A stretch of 64,000 bases of DNA from Petunia secreta (taxonomy: Eukaryota > Streptophyta > Magnoliopsida > Solanales > Solanaceae): contig JARKIP010000065.1 of assembly GCA_029990175.1 (NCBI GenBank), forward strand, positions 9,800,501 to 9,864,500. The letters are read 5' to 3'. This document shows positions 35,253 to 47,231 of this stretch, one piece after another. The stretch's first letter is position 1; each line of letters starts with the position of its first letter. Below the pieces are notes generated by a model that did not search any database, was not told the origin of the DNA, and was given only the letters and a program-made list of their open reading frames with translations. The position numbers were made by a program, and so were the translations under genes.

Positions 35253-36791
35253 CTAGGCAGCACACTCCCTTTCCATCTTGGCCCTCTTTGCTTCTCGTGT
35301 GATCTCCTTGAATTCTTCCATAGCTTTGGTTAAGTATCCTTTGGCCGCTACCAAGTGTAGGATGTCTATCTCTGCACACTCCGAGTTCCATTGCTCGAGT
35401 TTTGTTTTTAATGCCTCTATCTTTTCCTCTAGCTCTAATGTACGTTTCTTCCATACTTCGATTTCTTCTTTGTTCTCTTTATCCATTTTGACAGCTTTCA
35501 GCATGAACTCTCGGTATTGAATTTGCGCATCTACCTCACAATCTCTTATGTTATTTCCTCGACTTAGCCCCACTACCAAATTTCCCTTTATACTAGAGCG
35601 TAACCAGCTTTTGTAGTTTTGTTCGCTTCTAGCGTTGTATCTATCGGGTGCCAGCGATGCTTCTCCCATGACTTGTCTTCCTACCCATGATTTTCTAATG
35701 CTCTTGACCCTCGGAACAACATCTCCAGCGTAATCAAACTGATAGTCTTTCGTGTCTGGTATCAATGGTATGATTTGCTTCCTCCCTGCTTGCCTCATCA
35801 CTCTTAACGGTTAGTAAGGTTGGAGACCTCTTAACCCCATAAGTATCACAAAGGATTCCTTCTCAGAACTAATGATGAAATATGATGAAGGAAACCAAGT
35901 CAACATCCACTGAATTGAGTCCTCCGTTATGATTTCAAACAATCTTACCAATTTTTCTGTGCTGCTTGGTTGTTTGAGTTTTGAAACTCCATATCGTTTC
36001 CTAATCAAGTAGTTGTAAGCAGCCAGCTTGGACAATGCTTGCACACCCCTCGCTTTCCACAAATGTTCCTTGAACCATGCTTGTAGTAGAATATTCCACC
36101 CTTGGAAATATTTCACTCCTTTTTTGCAACAACCCAAAGCCCGATAAATGTCTGCTACTATCATAGGAACTATGGTATAATGATAACCGTCAATTCCGTT
36201 GAATACCGCATCGGCAACCATGACAAGTCTCGAACATATGTCGTGACTTTAACTCTCGGGGAACACCATTACTCCTAAGAAACAAATGGCAAATGCAAGT
36301 GGTCTAGCTCTCCTCCAATCGCCATAGGACTCGAACTCTTTCTTATGATTGTTGAACGCACTCAAATACCCAAACCGAGTATAGAAGTAGCAAAAGGGGA
36401 TCTTCTTTTGTTGCAAAAATTGTACATCCACACTTGCTACCATCCCTAACTTTTTATGGAACTCTTCAGCTGTGGGGACACTGGATGCTAGTATGCTACC
36501 CCCTTGCCAACGATGTTTGGCTAACTCCGAGTGTGACACAAACCCCCTTATTTCTCCCAACAAAGGCGTTAATTCGACATCCCCAAACCTAAACACATTC
36601 AATTCTTCATCTCAAAATGACACTGACGCTTCAATCATCTCCCTACACGGTTCCATTTCCAATAGTGAAACCAAATGACCCAAGTGTTGATGTACTTCGG
36701 TTTGCTCTCCCAGTGACAAGTTACTCCACAAACTAGTTAAGAAAGGAGGTGCGACCATAGTCATTCCAAAATGATGAAACTTTTGACTCAT
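35253..36791 (-). pseudogene. ORF1a of element B (Ogre ORF1-like)
   Basis: About 512 codons with few stops: near the start an MSQKFHHFGM-type N-terminus, then MNVFRFGDVELTPLLGEIRG, FCYFYTRFGYLSAF, AICFLGVMVFPES, VPMIVADIYRALGCCKKG, LLQAWFKEHLWKAR, IQWMLTWFPSSYFI, FVILMGLRGLQPY and VMRQAGRKQIIPLIPDT. The C-terminal 130 residues are strongly charged and heptad-like (KMDKENKEEIEVWKKRTLE), a likely coiled coil. Breaks lie at about 36603, 36249 and 35811-35801. Related to ORF1 of Ogre elements (DUF7745 or plant-mobile-domain-like, from memory); function unknown. Confidence 0.82.
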
Positions 36792-37426
36792 TGTGACCTA
36801 AAAATAAAGAAAAATAGGATATTAAAAAAAAACCATCCCCTTTGAGAATAATTGGACAAATCAAAATGCATTTTCATTCTCATTTCACTCTATTTCTCTC
36901 TCTTTTCTTTTTTTTTCTTTTCTCTCAAATGCATAAGCATGTCCAAACGTCCCCTTAGGGTCGAAAACCCGTTTAGGTAATTTGGACAAGTTGAAGACTA
37001 GCCGGCTCACGGGCAGCCCTTCCAATGGCATGATGCATGCTCATTACATTAAAAGAGTGGTGTAATTCTAGACACGATTCCCCAAGTTGGACGTCCAAGG
37101 ACTGGGATCATTTGGAATTGTTGGTTGTACCACGGACCAACTATTTTCCAAGATGTCCCTCCTAAAAGGTGGTTTGGTGGTGAAGCGACTGTGGAATCCA
37201 CGTAATCGCCATGTGTGTGTAAAGTGTCGTTATTCAGGAGTGGGGGAATATGAGTGAAATATGCAAAATGTCACGTTAAAATTCAAATTCAATACAATAA
37301 ATAAATAAAGTAAAAAGAAAACCAAAAAAGGAAACCAAGTTAGTACGATAATAATAATATGAAAAGAAAAATAATAATTAAAAAAGTCTCAAAAGTAAAC
37401 ACTCGTTGTGGTTAGGACTTTGAATA
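36792..37426 (-). other. 5' leader of element B
   Basis: Non-coding, matches A's leader. It includes A-rich and AAT/AAAT simple runs (37290-37390) and, next to ORF1a, a pyrimidine-rich TTTTTCTTTATTTTTAG on the element strand that may be a 3' splice site. Confidence 0.6.
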
Positions 37427-37444
37427 TCCCCAGCGGAGTCGCCA
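37427..37444 (-). other. Primer binding site of element B
   Basis: On the minus strand TGGCGACTCCGCTGGGGA, three bases (GAA) after the LTR end TATGACA. It resembles the tRNA-Arg-type site reported for Ogre/Tat elements. Confidence 0.8.
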
Positions 37445-37447
37445 TTC

Positions 37448-40400
37448 TGTCATACCCGATTTTGGACTCAACTCGAGGCGAGTCGGGTTTCGGATTTGAC
37501 TGGGTGAACTCGTTTGAGTTTAGATGTTGGAGTCACCACCTAATATAGTTTCTAAGGCGTATTAGGTCACCTAAGTATCTAAGGTCAAGTTCAATAAGTT
37601 AACTAGTCCATTCCAAAGATTCTATATGGGTAAGAAGTCCAAATGACTCGAGGAAGAAGGTGTAAGGCACTTCCCTGAGTCCCACGAAAGGTGGTTCCCG
37701 TCCGAGTCTATGTTTTGGGATAAAAAGAGTATATATCATCATAAATACCAACTTGGGAAGTTTAATATAGCACTTGATTCAAAAAAATGTAATATGTCTA
37801 TACAGTTACACTTATATCAATAGATTTCATATACGGCCTATATGTAAGCCTAATCGCATTTTAGGGCTTGCTAATATAATGCCTAATCGTAAACAAGTTT
37901 TAACATGCAAAGGGATGTTCAATTTCAGCTTATATATGCAATTCACACACTTAAAATAATTTGCATAAATAGTCTACTTTGCAAAAAAAATTCAGATTTT
38001 TGCAAAATAAAAAGGAAGGGTTGTTTTAAAATAAAATGTTGGTCATTTAGGGTCGGTGCGGCTCGTCATTAATTGTCGAGCCCTAACCTTAATGGCCCAT
38101 TTTGTGTAGGGGTCATATTTGGAGAAATGTATATGTGAAGGGGCTGTTTTTTAAAATGGGTGTCACGGAAGCACATAAATGCAAACAAAGGCTGTCGCAT
38201 ATAAAGTATAGATACTTATAGGTATAAAACATGCAAATTAATGACTAAGTGATAGTTATACTTTACAAATATACTTTAAAGTGTATAAATGACCCCAAGC
38301 ATTTTTTACACTCCTATACACTAGCGTTAGAGAAGTCAAAATCAGTTTTAGGCACGTAAAGGACCCTTTTTGAAAACCATTTTCGGCCCAGTCTATTTAT
38401 GTAAAAGAGGGGCAGATTCAGTTTTCTAAAATAATCCACTTTAGACGTAAATAGCACAAATAGCCCATGTTTCGGGTTAAGTTTCAGATTCAATCGCAAA
38501 ATAAGCATGCTTTCAAGTTTCAGTTTTAGGACCTGTTTAAGACACTTTAACGGAGCCAGGCTGAATGTTTTAAAAACAACCTGTATGATTTCATATGCAC
38601 GTCAAGCTATTTTAAGGAGATTGAAACCTCCCATGATGCAACATATAGAAGTAAGGGTTAAGAAATAGGCCCCTGAATAGCCATAACACAGTCTAACAAC
38701 TGTGTTCCCTGTGTTAATAGATTACAAATAGGATTCCAAGTCAGAATTCACATAGTGGGGGACAGTTTCTAAAGGAAGAAGCATAGAGTCATAAGTTTAA
38801 AAGAATTCCTGTTCTCTAAAGTCAAAGTCGGGTTAAGTATGCAGTCACAACTCCACGGTTCCAACACCTCAGTATCATAATCAACTTAAGAGGGTTCAAC
38901 CACTGACCCTTTTAAGTTTTAAGGATTACCATGTAGTCATTAGAACATGGTTTGGCCCATCTAAGGCCATTCAAACAACCTGCATGCATAAGGTCAGCCA
39001 GGAAAGGGAAAGGGGGAAGCTTGAGTTGAGGTCTTTGTCCAAGAGAGAGGGCCTGACCAATAAAACATGAACCATGTCCCTGTTCTTAACAAAAGTGAGC
39101 ATGATCCTTATTGGATCTCTTAACTGGGCAGGGTCAACATAGATTATCAGAACAGAGTCTAAGCATGCAGTGTTTAAGTCTAAACAGTTCAGAGTTATGC
39201 CAAACAGTGGTGGGATGAGACAAATAAACTCATTCAAACATAAGTAGATAGAGAAGCAATCATGCAGTGAGTAACCAGGAAAAGAAAAGTACCTTTTGAC
39301 AGTGAGAAAGCAAAGAAAACAGTGTGTAGATTGATTAGGATTTGCAAAAAAAAAAAAAAAACAGAACCAAGCAAACAGTTTCTTTCCAAAAAATTCATAG
39401 AAGAGATCAAGCTCCATGAGAGTGTTCTGCAGCTTTCTTCTTCCGGTAAAAGAGCTATTTTTTCCCTTTTCTTTTGTGTGTATGTTGTGTGCTTATGTGT
39501 TAATGCATAGACAGTTGTGTCAATGAATGAGAGAAGACAATGTTTTTATAGGTGAGGGTAAGGGCTCAGATTTCAAACGGGTAGAAGGAGACAAAAAGGC
39601 AAGGTAATATTATTTCGATAGTTATGGGAAATCAATCAAATAAGTTTACCCAATATAAATCCCTCAATTCCTAAGTCTAGGGCAAATCAGAGGTCAAGAC
39701 AAAAATAGTTTTCCTTCCCTTTCATATTGTATTGTCCAGGTTCAAAATCAATCTGTTAGGCTTATTTTAGGCTTAAAATCAATTGACAATTCAAACTAAT
39801 CTCGGACCAATCAAGCAAAATATTTTCCTCTTTCAAATATCAATAAAAAATCTGACTCCAATCCCCTAAAATCCTCCTAAGTATGCAAGATAGGCTACCC
39901 ATTCAAATTACAAACATACAGTCACGAAAATTATGCATTCGCAGAAAAGGGGTCAAACATACTACAACTAACATGAATGGACATGTTAATCCCCTTAAAC
40001 TGCCCTAAATTTCTAGTTTGCACGTTAGCTAAGATGTTTAAGGACATAAGTCATGCTCACAACAAACTCAGGCAATAATCATTATTCAAACTTAATGAAA
40101 TGGATGGAGATTAATAATTTCACAAATTTTACCCTAACCAATTGTAAAATAACCACCAGTCATGTTAACATGGGAAGAGATAGGCAAATTTAGGCAGGTT
40201 AACAATCAAACAAAAGGATCAGAGATTACCCGTTTAGCATCGGAGTCGGGTTGGAATTTTGACCCTACTTCGATTATACATGCGTGGGGATTTTTCCCCT
40301 TTTTTCAGTTTGTAAAGTTCAGGTCTTACCAAAATTTTGCCGGGATTTCCTCGCCGACGACAGTCATGTGAAGTCGCATGTTGACTTTCTGAAATGGACT

Positions 40401-41090
40401 AACCATTGCAAGGGCTTTGTGGCGGAGGTCGAGAGGAACAAGATGATGCTATTTACTTCTTGTTTTGCCGGTGGTAGTGGCCAGGAAATTGCAATAACAG
40501 AGCGTAGTCAAGGTCGCGAATGAGAGAGAATAGAGAGAAGCGGTGGAGAGGAGAGGGAAAAATGAAATGGAAGGGGTAGGGTATTGGGGTTGTTTGGTAA
40601 TTAAAAAGGAAAGAATGTTTTCAGCCGTTGGATCAAAGGAATGGAGGGCTAGGACCGAGCCACATAGGCGTGAACTGGCACTGAGGTGGCGTCTATGTTG
40701 ATAAGTGAGGGTGTGTGAAGTGTACGTATGGAGTGTATATATATAGTGTATATTGGGCATAATTTAGTATTAAATAGGCATAAAAATTGTATAAAATCGT
40801 AGGAAAATTATTGAAATAATTTAAAGCATCAAAATGGCTAGGACGCATATAGAAAAGTGTATTTTAGGATTTGAAATGGATTGGGTAATTTATCAAAATA
40901 AGGGTAATTGCAGAAATTATAAAAATGGCTACGGTTTGAGGTGATGCTTTTGAAAATAGCCTCGATTGTCAGGTTATTATTAGAAGATCATTTGAATGAA
41001 ATGGACGAGGCAAGAGTGGGTACACAATCGTTTGTAAAATTCGAAAACTATTGATTTTAAAAATAAGAGGGACAAAATTGGGTGTCAACA
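37448..41090 (-). repeat. 5' LTR of element B (3643 bp)
   Basis: In element direction it runs from TGTTGACACCCAATTTTGTC to CGGGTATGACA. It keeps about 160 bases (40520-40680) lost from the other LTR. A homopolymer A-run lies at 39346-39361. Confidence 0.93.
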
Positions 41091-41678
41091 GGGTACACAG
41101 CCCGATGTCGATTATGTCATTTTAAATTAGCTGAGGGTACACAGCCCGATGTCGACTATGTCATTTTTAAATTAGTTGAGGGTACACAGCCCAATGCGTC
41201 ACACAACCCGATGTTGATTATGTCATTTTAAATTAGTTGACGGTACACAGCCCGATGCGTCGACTGAGGGTACACAGCCCGATGCCGATTATGTCATTTT
41301 AAATTAGCTGAGGGTACACACAGCCCGTTGCATTGACTGAGGGTGCACAGCCCAATGTTGATTATGTCATTTTAAATTAGCAAAGGGTACACAGCCCGAT
41401 GCGTCTACTGATGGTACATTGCCCGATGCATCGACTTAGGGTACACAGCCCGATGTCGATTATGTCATTTTAAATTAGCTGAGGGTACACAGCCCGATGC
41501 GTCAACTGAGGGTACACAGCCCAACGTCGATTATGTCATTTTAAATTAGTAAAGAGTACACAGCCCGATGCATCGACTGAGGGTACACAGCCCGATGTAG
41601 ATTCTGTCTTTTTATTTCTTGCGGAGAGTACACAGCCCAATGCATCGACTGAGGGTACACAGCCCGATGTCTAATTTA
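41091..41678 (+). repeat. Rest of the 71-bp tandem array of A
   Basis: About eight further units of 44+27 bp half-units (period checked at 41091, 41135, 41241, 41268 and 41312). Several half-units are degenerate. With 20282-20534 the array held about 12 units before B split it. Confidence 0.9.
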
Positions 41679-41963
41679 ACACTTGGCTCAGCAAAGGATA
41701 CACAGTCAGACAGAACAGACACACCTACACATGGTCAAGAATCCTAGAAAGATAATCCAGCCCAACGGGAAGGTACGTTTTACTTATGTTTATACACACA
41801 CTATTTTGCAGACTCACCTTTATTGCAGGATATACAATCTAGCAACGTGAACGTTGGGATCTAAGCCTCGACAATTCTCGCAAACCATAAGCATTTCTCT
41901 AGAGTCATGACAAAATTAGTCGTTCTGTCAACATCTTTGCCCGAAGACTCTTTCATCATCCCC

Positions 41964-41980
41964 GGGCAAAGAGGGGCAGC
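41964..41980 (+). other. Polypurine tract of element A
   Basis: GGGCAAAGAGGGGCAGC directly before the LTR start TGTTGACAAC. Confidence 0.85.
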
Positions 41981-42860
41981 TGTTGACAACTAATTTTGTC
42001 CCTCTTGTTTCAATAGCCATTATTCAGAAAAATTGCACTGATAGCCACACGATTACCCCTTACTCACCCCTATTCAAAGTCATTACTTCACACAAGCACA
42101 TCAATTAGGCTATTTTCAAAACACCGGTGCAAACTACGGCCATTTACAAAATTCGCACGTTTGGTTAAGAATTTTCGCAATTAGATTATTTTCAACAAAA
42201 TTGCTCAAAATTATTCCAAATCTCACATTAATATTTTCTACATTTCTTTAGGTCATTATAACATTTTAAATTAATTTTATAATTTTTCTACATATTTATA
42301 CGTATTTTATACATACTTTATACACATTTTATGCCATTTTATACAATATTTACATATGTACACGTATACGCGTACACACACATACACATCAGCTTGTTTT
42401 TGCTGCCTCTGCGCCTACGTGTCTAAATCCTGGCCGTCCAAGCAATAGATCCAACAGCCAGGATAATAGTTTTCTATTTTAACTACACTCCACCCCCCAA
42501 AACCCTAAAAGACCCCTCATTTTCCTCTCACGCTCAGCCGACTCACACACACTCTCTCTCTCTCTCTCAAAGCTTCCACTGATTACGTCATTTTACGGTT
42601 GATTTAACCGGAGAAATTCAAAGAAAATGGTATCATCGTGTTCCATTCTCCATCCGCTACAAAACTCATACGCTTTGTAGACATTCGAACAAAGGTCAAA
42701 TTGACTCCTCGTCGATGGGAGCTTCTGTGCCTGGAAAATATTCTATTCATTTCTAAACAGAGATCATGGCATCATCGATGCTAAAAGAGGAAACCCCCTC
42801 ACACAAACACGTTTGAGACGGGTCGAGATTGACCCGACTCCGATGTAGAAACGGTAACCC
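41981..42860 (+). repeat. Truncated 3' LTR of element A
   Basis: Matches 3476-4370 of the 5' LTR with a shorter CT tract. About 2.8 kb of LTR is missing, together with any flanking target duplication. Confidence 0.92.
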
Positions 42861-44058
42861 AAGGAGGGATACGTAGGCTCCCACATCGGGCTCGACCCTT
42901 TAGCATTTAAATTTTCATTTTCCCCCAAGAAGGACAACTGGGAAAATTTTGCAAAACGAGTTGGAGATGCGAAAGATAATAACTGGGGCAGAATTTTGCA
43001 AGAAGCAGCATTGGTTGTTAAAGATGAGTTGGCAAGAACTCTATAATTGGCTAAGCGAACAGTGCAAAGTCCAAGGCAAAGGACGTTCAGTTTGTTTTTG
43101 AAATATGTTACAAGTTAAGTCAAGGCAAAATTTTCAGAATGCATCTTTGACTTCATTTGCATGCTTATTTCACTTGCGATACTGCATTAAAATATTTTAT
43201 CTTGCCTCTATTTTTCAAAAATCTATGCTATTTGAGTTCATGAGCCAAGTTTCTGAACGCAATTTGCAAATCCAAGTCCTATGAAGACGAGGAAGCGGCA
43301 GAAGTAGCAAGATCAAGATCAAGTCAGCACAAATCAAATGCTTCACCTTCCCTCCCAAAACTAACAATTTTTCTTTGAGAGCAGGAACATGAAAGCATGC
43401 AATGAAAGGATCATTCGCACTATGGATGAACAATTTATTGAATGCTCATTCAAAGCTGCCTTGCAGATTGCGTCGCATTTCCTTTTTCATGACTTAAAGC
43501 ATTATGCTTTGCCATGAGTTATTGCCGAACATGCGGCATTTCTACCTCTATGATTGTCATTCCCAAATAAGCAATGAAGCCGAGGCATGCGTTATGTTTT
43601 CAAATCACGCCAAAATAGGCATTGCCTTACTTTTAATTGACAATCCGCCCAAGGCCATCATTGCCTGATTGTCTCGCCAATTGATTTATCAAATGGCTAT
43701 TGCACTGATTACATTTTCGCACTGCTTTGCTTTGCACTTCCTATTCATTCTGCCTTTGTATTTGCTTTAAAATTAATGCTTTGCTTTACTTCTTCAGGTC
43801 AACCATCAGTTTCTCGCAGATTATTCGCCTTGTCGCATATGCATTGCAAATCTATTTCTTTCTTTTTCATTATAGCCTTTGCTTTATTATTCACTCGTTT
43901 TTCCAACACATTTACTTTAAATTTACAGGAATTGAACATCAGATTCAATATAAACTGAAGGCAGCATTCAATGCTCTGCAACACTATCAATACCAGCAAC
44001 ACGAACCAGTTTTGCTTATTTGTTTTGCATTATTTTGCCTTAATTGATCCAATTTGCA

Positions 44059-44165
44059 ACTTATAATCGAACGTTTTAGGCTCGTTCGCCTTATAATCGA
44101 ACGTTTTAGGCTTATACGCCTTACAATTGAATATTTTGGGCTCGCTCGCCTTATAAATGAACGTT
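44059..44165. repeat. 30-bp tandem repeat in E
   Basis: About 3.5 units of CTTATAATCGAACGTTTTAG + GCTCGTTCGC, increasingly degenerate to the right. Confidence 0.85.
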
Positions 44166-45007
44166 ATGTTACGTTCGTAGGATATAGATTAGCCAAGTCA
44201 ACTTGAGGCATTATGTCTCGTTGGTCGACTTATTTTGTAACAACTTTATATTCTGCAATTCGTACCCGCTTTACTTATTGTCTTGCTTTACTGTTTCAGA
44301 ATAATGATCAGCCTAAAGGTTCTCCGGGCGGATCGCCTCGTCAGTTGATTGAAAGAAGAACTTATTGATGATATCACAACCCACATTTAAATTTTTATGT
44401 TATCACTCTTTTATTTCTTATTCCAATTATTACAGTTTATTAGCAGTTGCACGCTTACCGTTTGTTGAGATTATTACAGGATTTTTAGCAGAACCGCAGC
44501 AGCGTTTGAAGCATAACATGGTAACTTTTCTTAGCGATGAACTGGGGGAATCGTTGAGATGAGCTAGACTCGTCAACGAAGACCTGAAGAATCGTACCCG
44601 CATAAGTCGTCAACCATAGAGGTAAGTCTCTTGTTAACCTTAGAGTCTGAGGTTTGAGATTGAAGACAAGATGGGTCGATTATCGGGATGCAGTGGAAGC
44701 TATGTCCGTGTAAACCCCTCTTTATGGGTGTGTTGTCGACCACATTTTCATAACTTGGGTGATTATAAGCCTCTTTTCCCGCGATTGAGTAGTCGTTACA
44801 ATCTCGTCTTTGATTTTAAAATCGCGTCGAACTACATATGGTTTGATTCTCTTTCAGCCCGAGATATGTAGGCAACTCGGAAACCGGAGCTCGGCCATGT
44901 CCATAAGCCTCGCATTTTGATCCTAGAAATCGGAGTCTTGGCTTTACCGTGAAAAAATTGGCTTTCACGTCAACTTTCTTTACCCTAAAACTCTTTCATC
45001 CTTTTCG

Positions 45008-45023
45008 GGTAAAGAGGGGCAGC
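45008..45023 (+). other. Polypurine tract of element E
   Basis: GGTAAAGAGGGGCAGC directly before TGTTGACACCC, nearly the same as A's tract. Confidence 0.8.
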
Positions 45024-47231
45024 TGTTGACACCCAATTTTGTCCCGAGATTTTTCAATTAACGTCTAATTATGTTTAAAATAAGGTTAATTTTTAGAATA
45101 AATTAAGTTCATAAGTTTAACGAAAAAGGGTCATAATTGTTTTTCGCTTTAAGTCCCGGCCTATTTTACGCAATATGCTTTTACAATTTTCGTAAGCCAA
45201 ATTCTAAAAAGCCCTAAACCTCTCCCTATTAATTCTAAAACCCTAGCCCACAATTCATTCATTCATCATCTTCATTTTAACAAAAATCAGATCTAAAAAA
45301 AAAAAAAAAAACACCATTTTTACACATCAACACACACTAAAAGATATAGACAATATACTCACTCCTTCTTCCACACATATACACAGATCTCTCCCCACAA
45401 ACCATAACAACCATCACCATTACCGGAAAAAGAAGAAGGGAAATAGAGCAGTGGTGTAGGAAAACACAATCGAGGCAGTGAGTGGGAGGGAAAGGATGCG
45501 GGGTGAGCAGCGAAGCACCAGCAGCAGTGACGCCAAAGGACGTCGAAGTAGTAACGGCGCCGCTGGTCACTAGCTGGCGGTCGCTCCTCCCTCTTCCGTT
45601 CTACTGTTGCGATTCGCTGGGATCTGGTTTGAATTGTTTTCGGCGGAGGATTGGTTTTTTTCAGCTTCTCTTTTATGGCGCCTCTGGTTGCCGTGACTGG
45701 TCTTCTGCCCACTGTTTCAATCTCACCGGAGAAATTGAGTCTGTGATCACTTTGCAGATTTGTTTGACTGTTATGAAAGCTTTCGTTGATTTTCTCCAGG
45801 CTCATTCTATCATTGCTTTCAAATTGGTTACTATATGCTTCCGACTGTGTTTGGGCATTTGTTATTGGAAAATTTGAGTTTTGTTGCTGATGTTATTTTC
45901 TGCAGATTTCTTGGCAATTAAAAGTTGACCCGTTACTTGGTTTTTGCATTTGACCCGTTGCTTGATTCGTGTGGTTTGACCCGGTTGAATCATTGGTTTG
46001 ACCCGTTTACATGATTGGACTACTGTGTGCATTGACTGGTTTTTCTGAGTGCAGGGATCCATTTTGGATAAATTTTATCCATTATGGAGTATTGAACTCA
46101 TTTGAACAAATACTACGCTAATGGCCAATGAAAAAATACATAAACATATTGAGGCCTCGGGATTGATTTGAACATGATACTACGCTTGAATGGTCCCGTC
46201 CCCGTGTCCCTAAAGCAAATAGGCGATGATGAATGTAGGCACTTTAACGCAAAGCAAGTTGAATAGAGTAACGGAATTGGTACTTGGCATGGCAAAACGA
46301 CCGGCCGGCGTGTTTGCAACCGTACTAACATCCCGAGCCTCTACATGACGCGCCATACAAACCTGAGCCTAAATTTTGCAAAAACAAACTCCTTTACTAT
46401 TATTATTTTTATTACTACTATTATATATTATTATTATTATTAATATTACTTTATTACTTTATTATTATTATTATTATTTTATTAGTTATTACACTTTATT
46501 ATCGTACTAATTCAATTTCATTTTCATATTTTTTGCGAGGTACATCTTGGCATGAACAACTTGGGAATGCGTTTGGCTAACTTACAAATGGGGATAGTCC
46601 ATTGCATTGAAGTCGTTTGGGCTTGAATTCGAACTCAAGTAGTCAAGACATAAGACCTTAGAAAATTTAGAAAATTCAAGGCTCCCGCGAGTTGATCAAT
46701 ATCTCGGGTTCTATCTTTAACTTTGCATTTCTTTCCTTAGAGATATTTATGTAAATAAATGCGTAAAATATTTATTTATCAATAATATTTGATTGCTTGT
46801 GTATTGCTTTACTTTATGTTCATTACCTTTTATTTTGAAGTCGTTATTTAATTTATTGCAAACTGGGACCATTTAGCAAAATGCGTGCAAATTAAATATT
46901 TTTCATAAACAAGTTTTATTTCAATTAATTATTTTTAGATAAATTTTCTAGAAAAGCATATTTTGCAAATGTTTCGGAAACCTGTCGGATTAACCGTTTT
47001 TAACGGAATTTCGGAAGTGCCTTAAAAACCTTCTTCCGAAATTAATAAAACCTCTTACTTAGAATCTCTGAAAAGACCGTCTTTTTCCTAAAACGGAGTT
47101 TTGCACGCATTTGTTAATTTGGTTCCCTGTTTTTCCTTAAATTGGGTGGCGACTCCAAAAACTCCAAAAGAATTAGTCCATTCAGTTGATATTTCTAAAT
47201 TTATCCTTTTCGGGGTAATTTTTGGGGTTCA
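45024..47231 (+). repeat. 3' LTR of element E (about 2.2 kb)
   Basis: Starts TGTTGACACCCAATTTTGTC, the same terminal word as A and B, and then diverges completely. Near the end it has GGGTGGCGACTCCAAAA, as A has GGTGGCGACTCC 90 bases before its end. The exact right end (about 47231, ...GGGGTTCA) is uncertain because it meets D there. Confidence 0.72.
46396..46492. repeat. (ATT)n-rich microsatellite in LTR of E
   Basis: Imperfect ATT/TTA run of about 95 bases. Confidence 0.9.

Larger units (their letters stand above)
20535..41090 (-). mobile_element. Element B, complete Tat/Ogre-like element inserted in A
   Basis: A 20,556-bp minus-strand element bounded by two LTRs (5' LTR 37448-41090, 3' LTR 20535-24039). 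It has the same order as A: primer site, leader, ORF1a, ORF1b, gag-pro with G-patch, intron-like gap, RT-RH-aRNH-INT, 3' tandem array, polypurine tract. The right flank is GGGTA (41091-41095) and the left flank GAGGTA (20529-20534), consistent with a GGTA/GGGTA target duplication in A's GAGGGTACACAG repeat, one G having been lost on the left. Over the first 300 bases the two LTRs differ at roughly 5-6% by eye, many being C/T or G/A changes. Most catalytic residues are retained, but frames carry stops. Confidence 0.94.
41091..42860 (+). mobile_element. Element A, second part (array, 3' UTR, truncated 3' LTR)
   Basis: Continues A after the B insertion: the same 71-bp repeats, then 3' UTR, polypurine tract and the first 880 bases of a 3' LTR. 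The LTR stops dead at GAAACGGTAACCC (42860), where the 5' LTR (4370) continues TAAAATCC. Sequence beyond belongs to element E. Confidence 0.92.
42861..47231 (+). mobile_element. Element E, 3' end of a third Tat-like element
   Basis: Contains a stretch typical of Tat 3' UTRs (GGATACGTAGGCTCCCACATC at 42867, AACTGGGGCAGAATTTTGC at 42980), a polypurine tract and one 2.2-kb LTR. No protein gene is recognisable; open frames at 43727-44047 and 44365-44562 are AT-rich and unrelated to known retroelement proteins. The left end is a breakpoint with A's LTR, and the right end abuts element D's integrase. It is therefore a solo 3' end left by deletion. Confidence 0.75.

Noticed and set aside
43727..44047. 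106-codon hydrophobic open frame
   Set aside because: AT-rich, T-rich codons in a Tat 3' UTR; looks like chance.
45482..45877. 131-codon open frame that might be a host exon
   Set aside because: It lies within the LTR of element E, has no recognisable domain, and overlaps an equally long open frame on the other strand.
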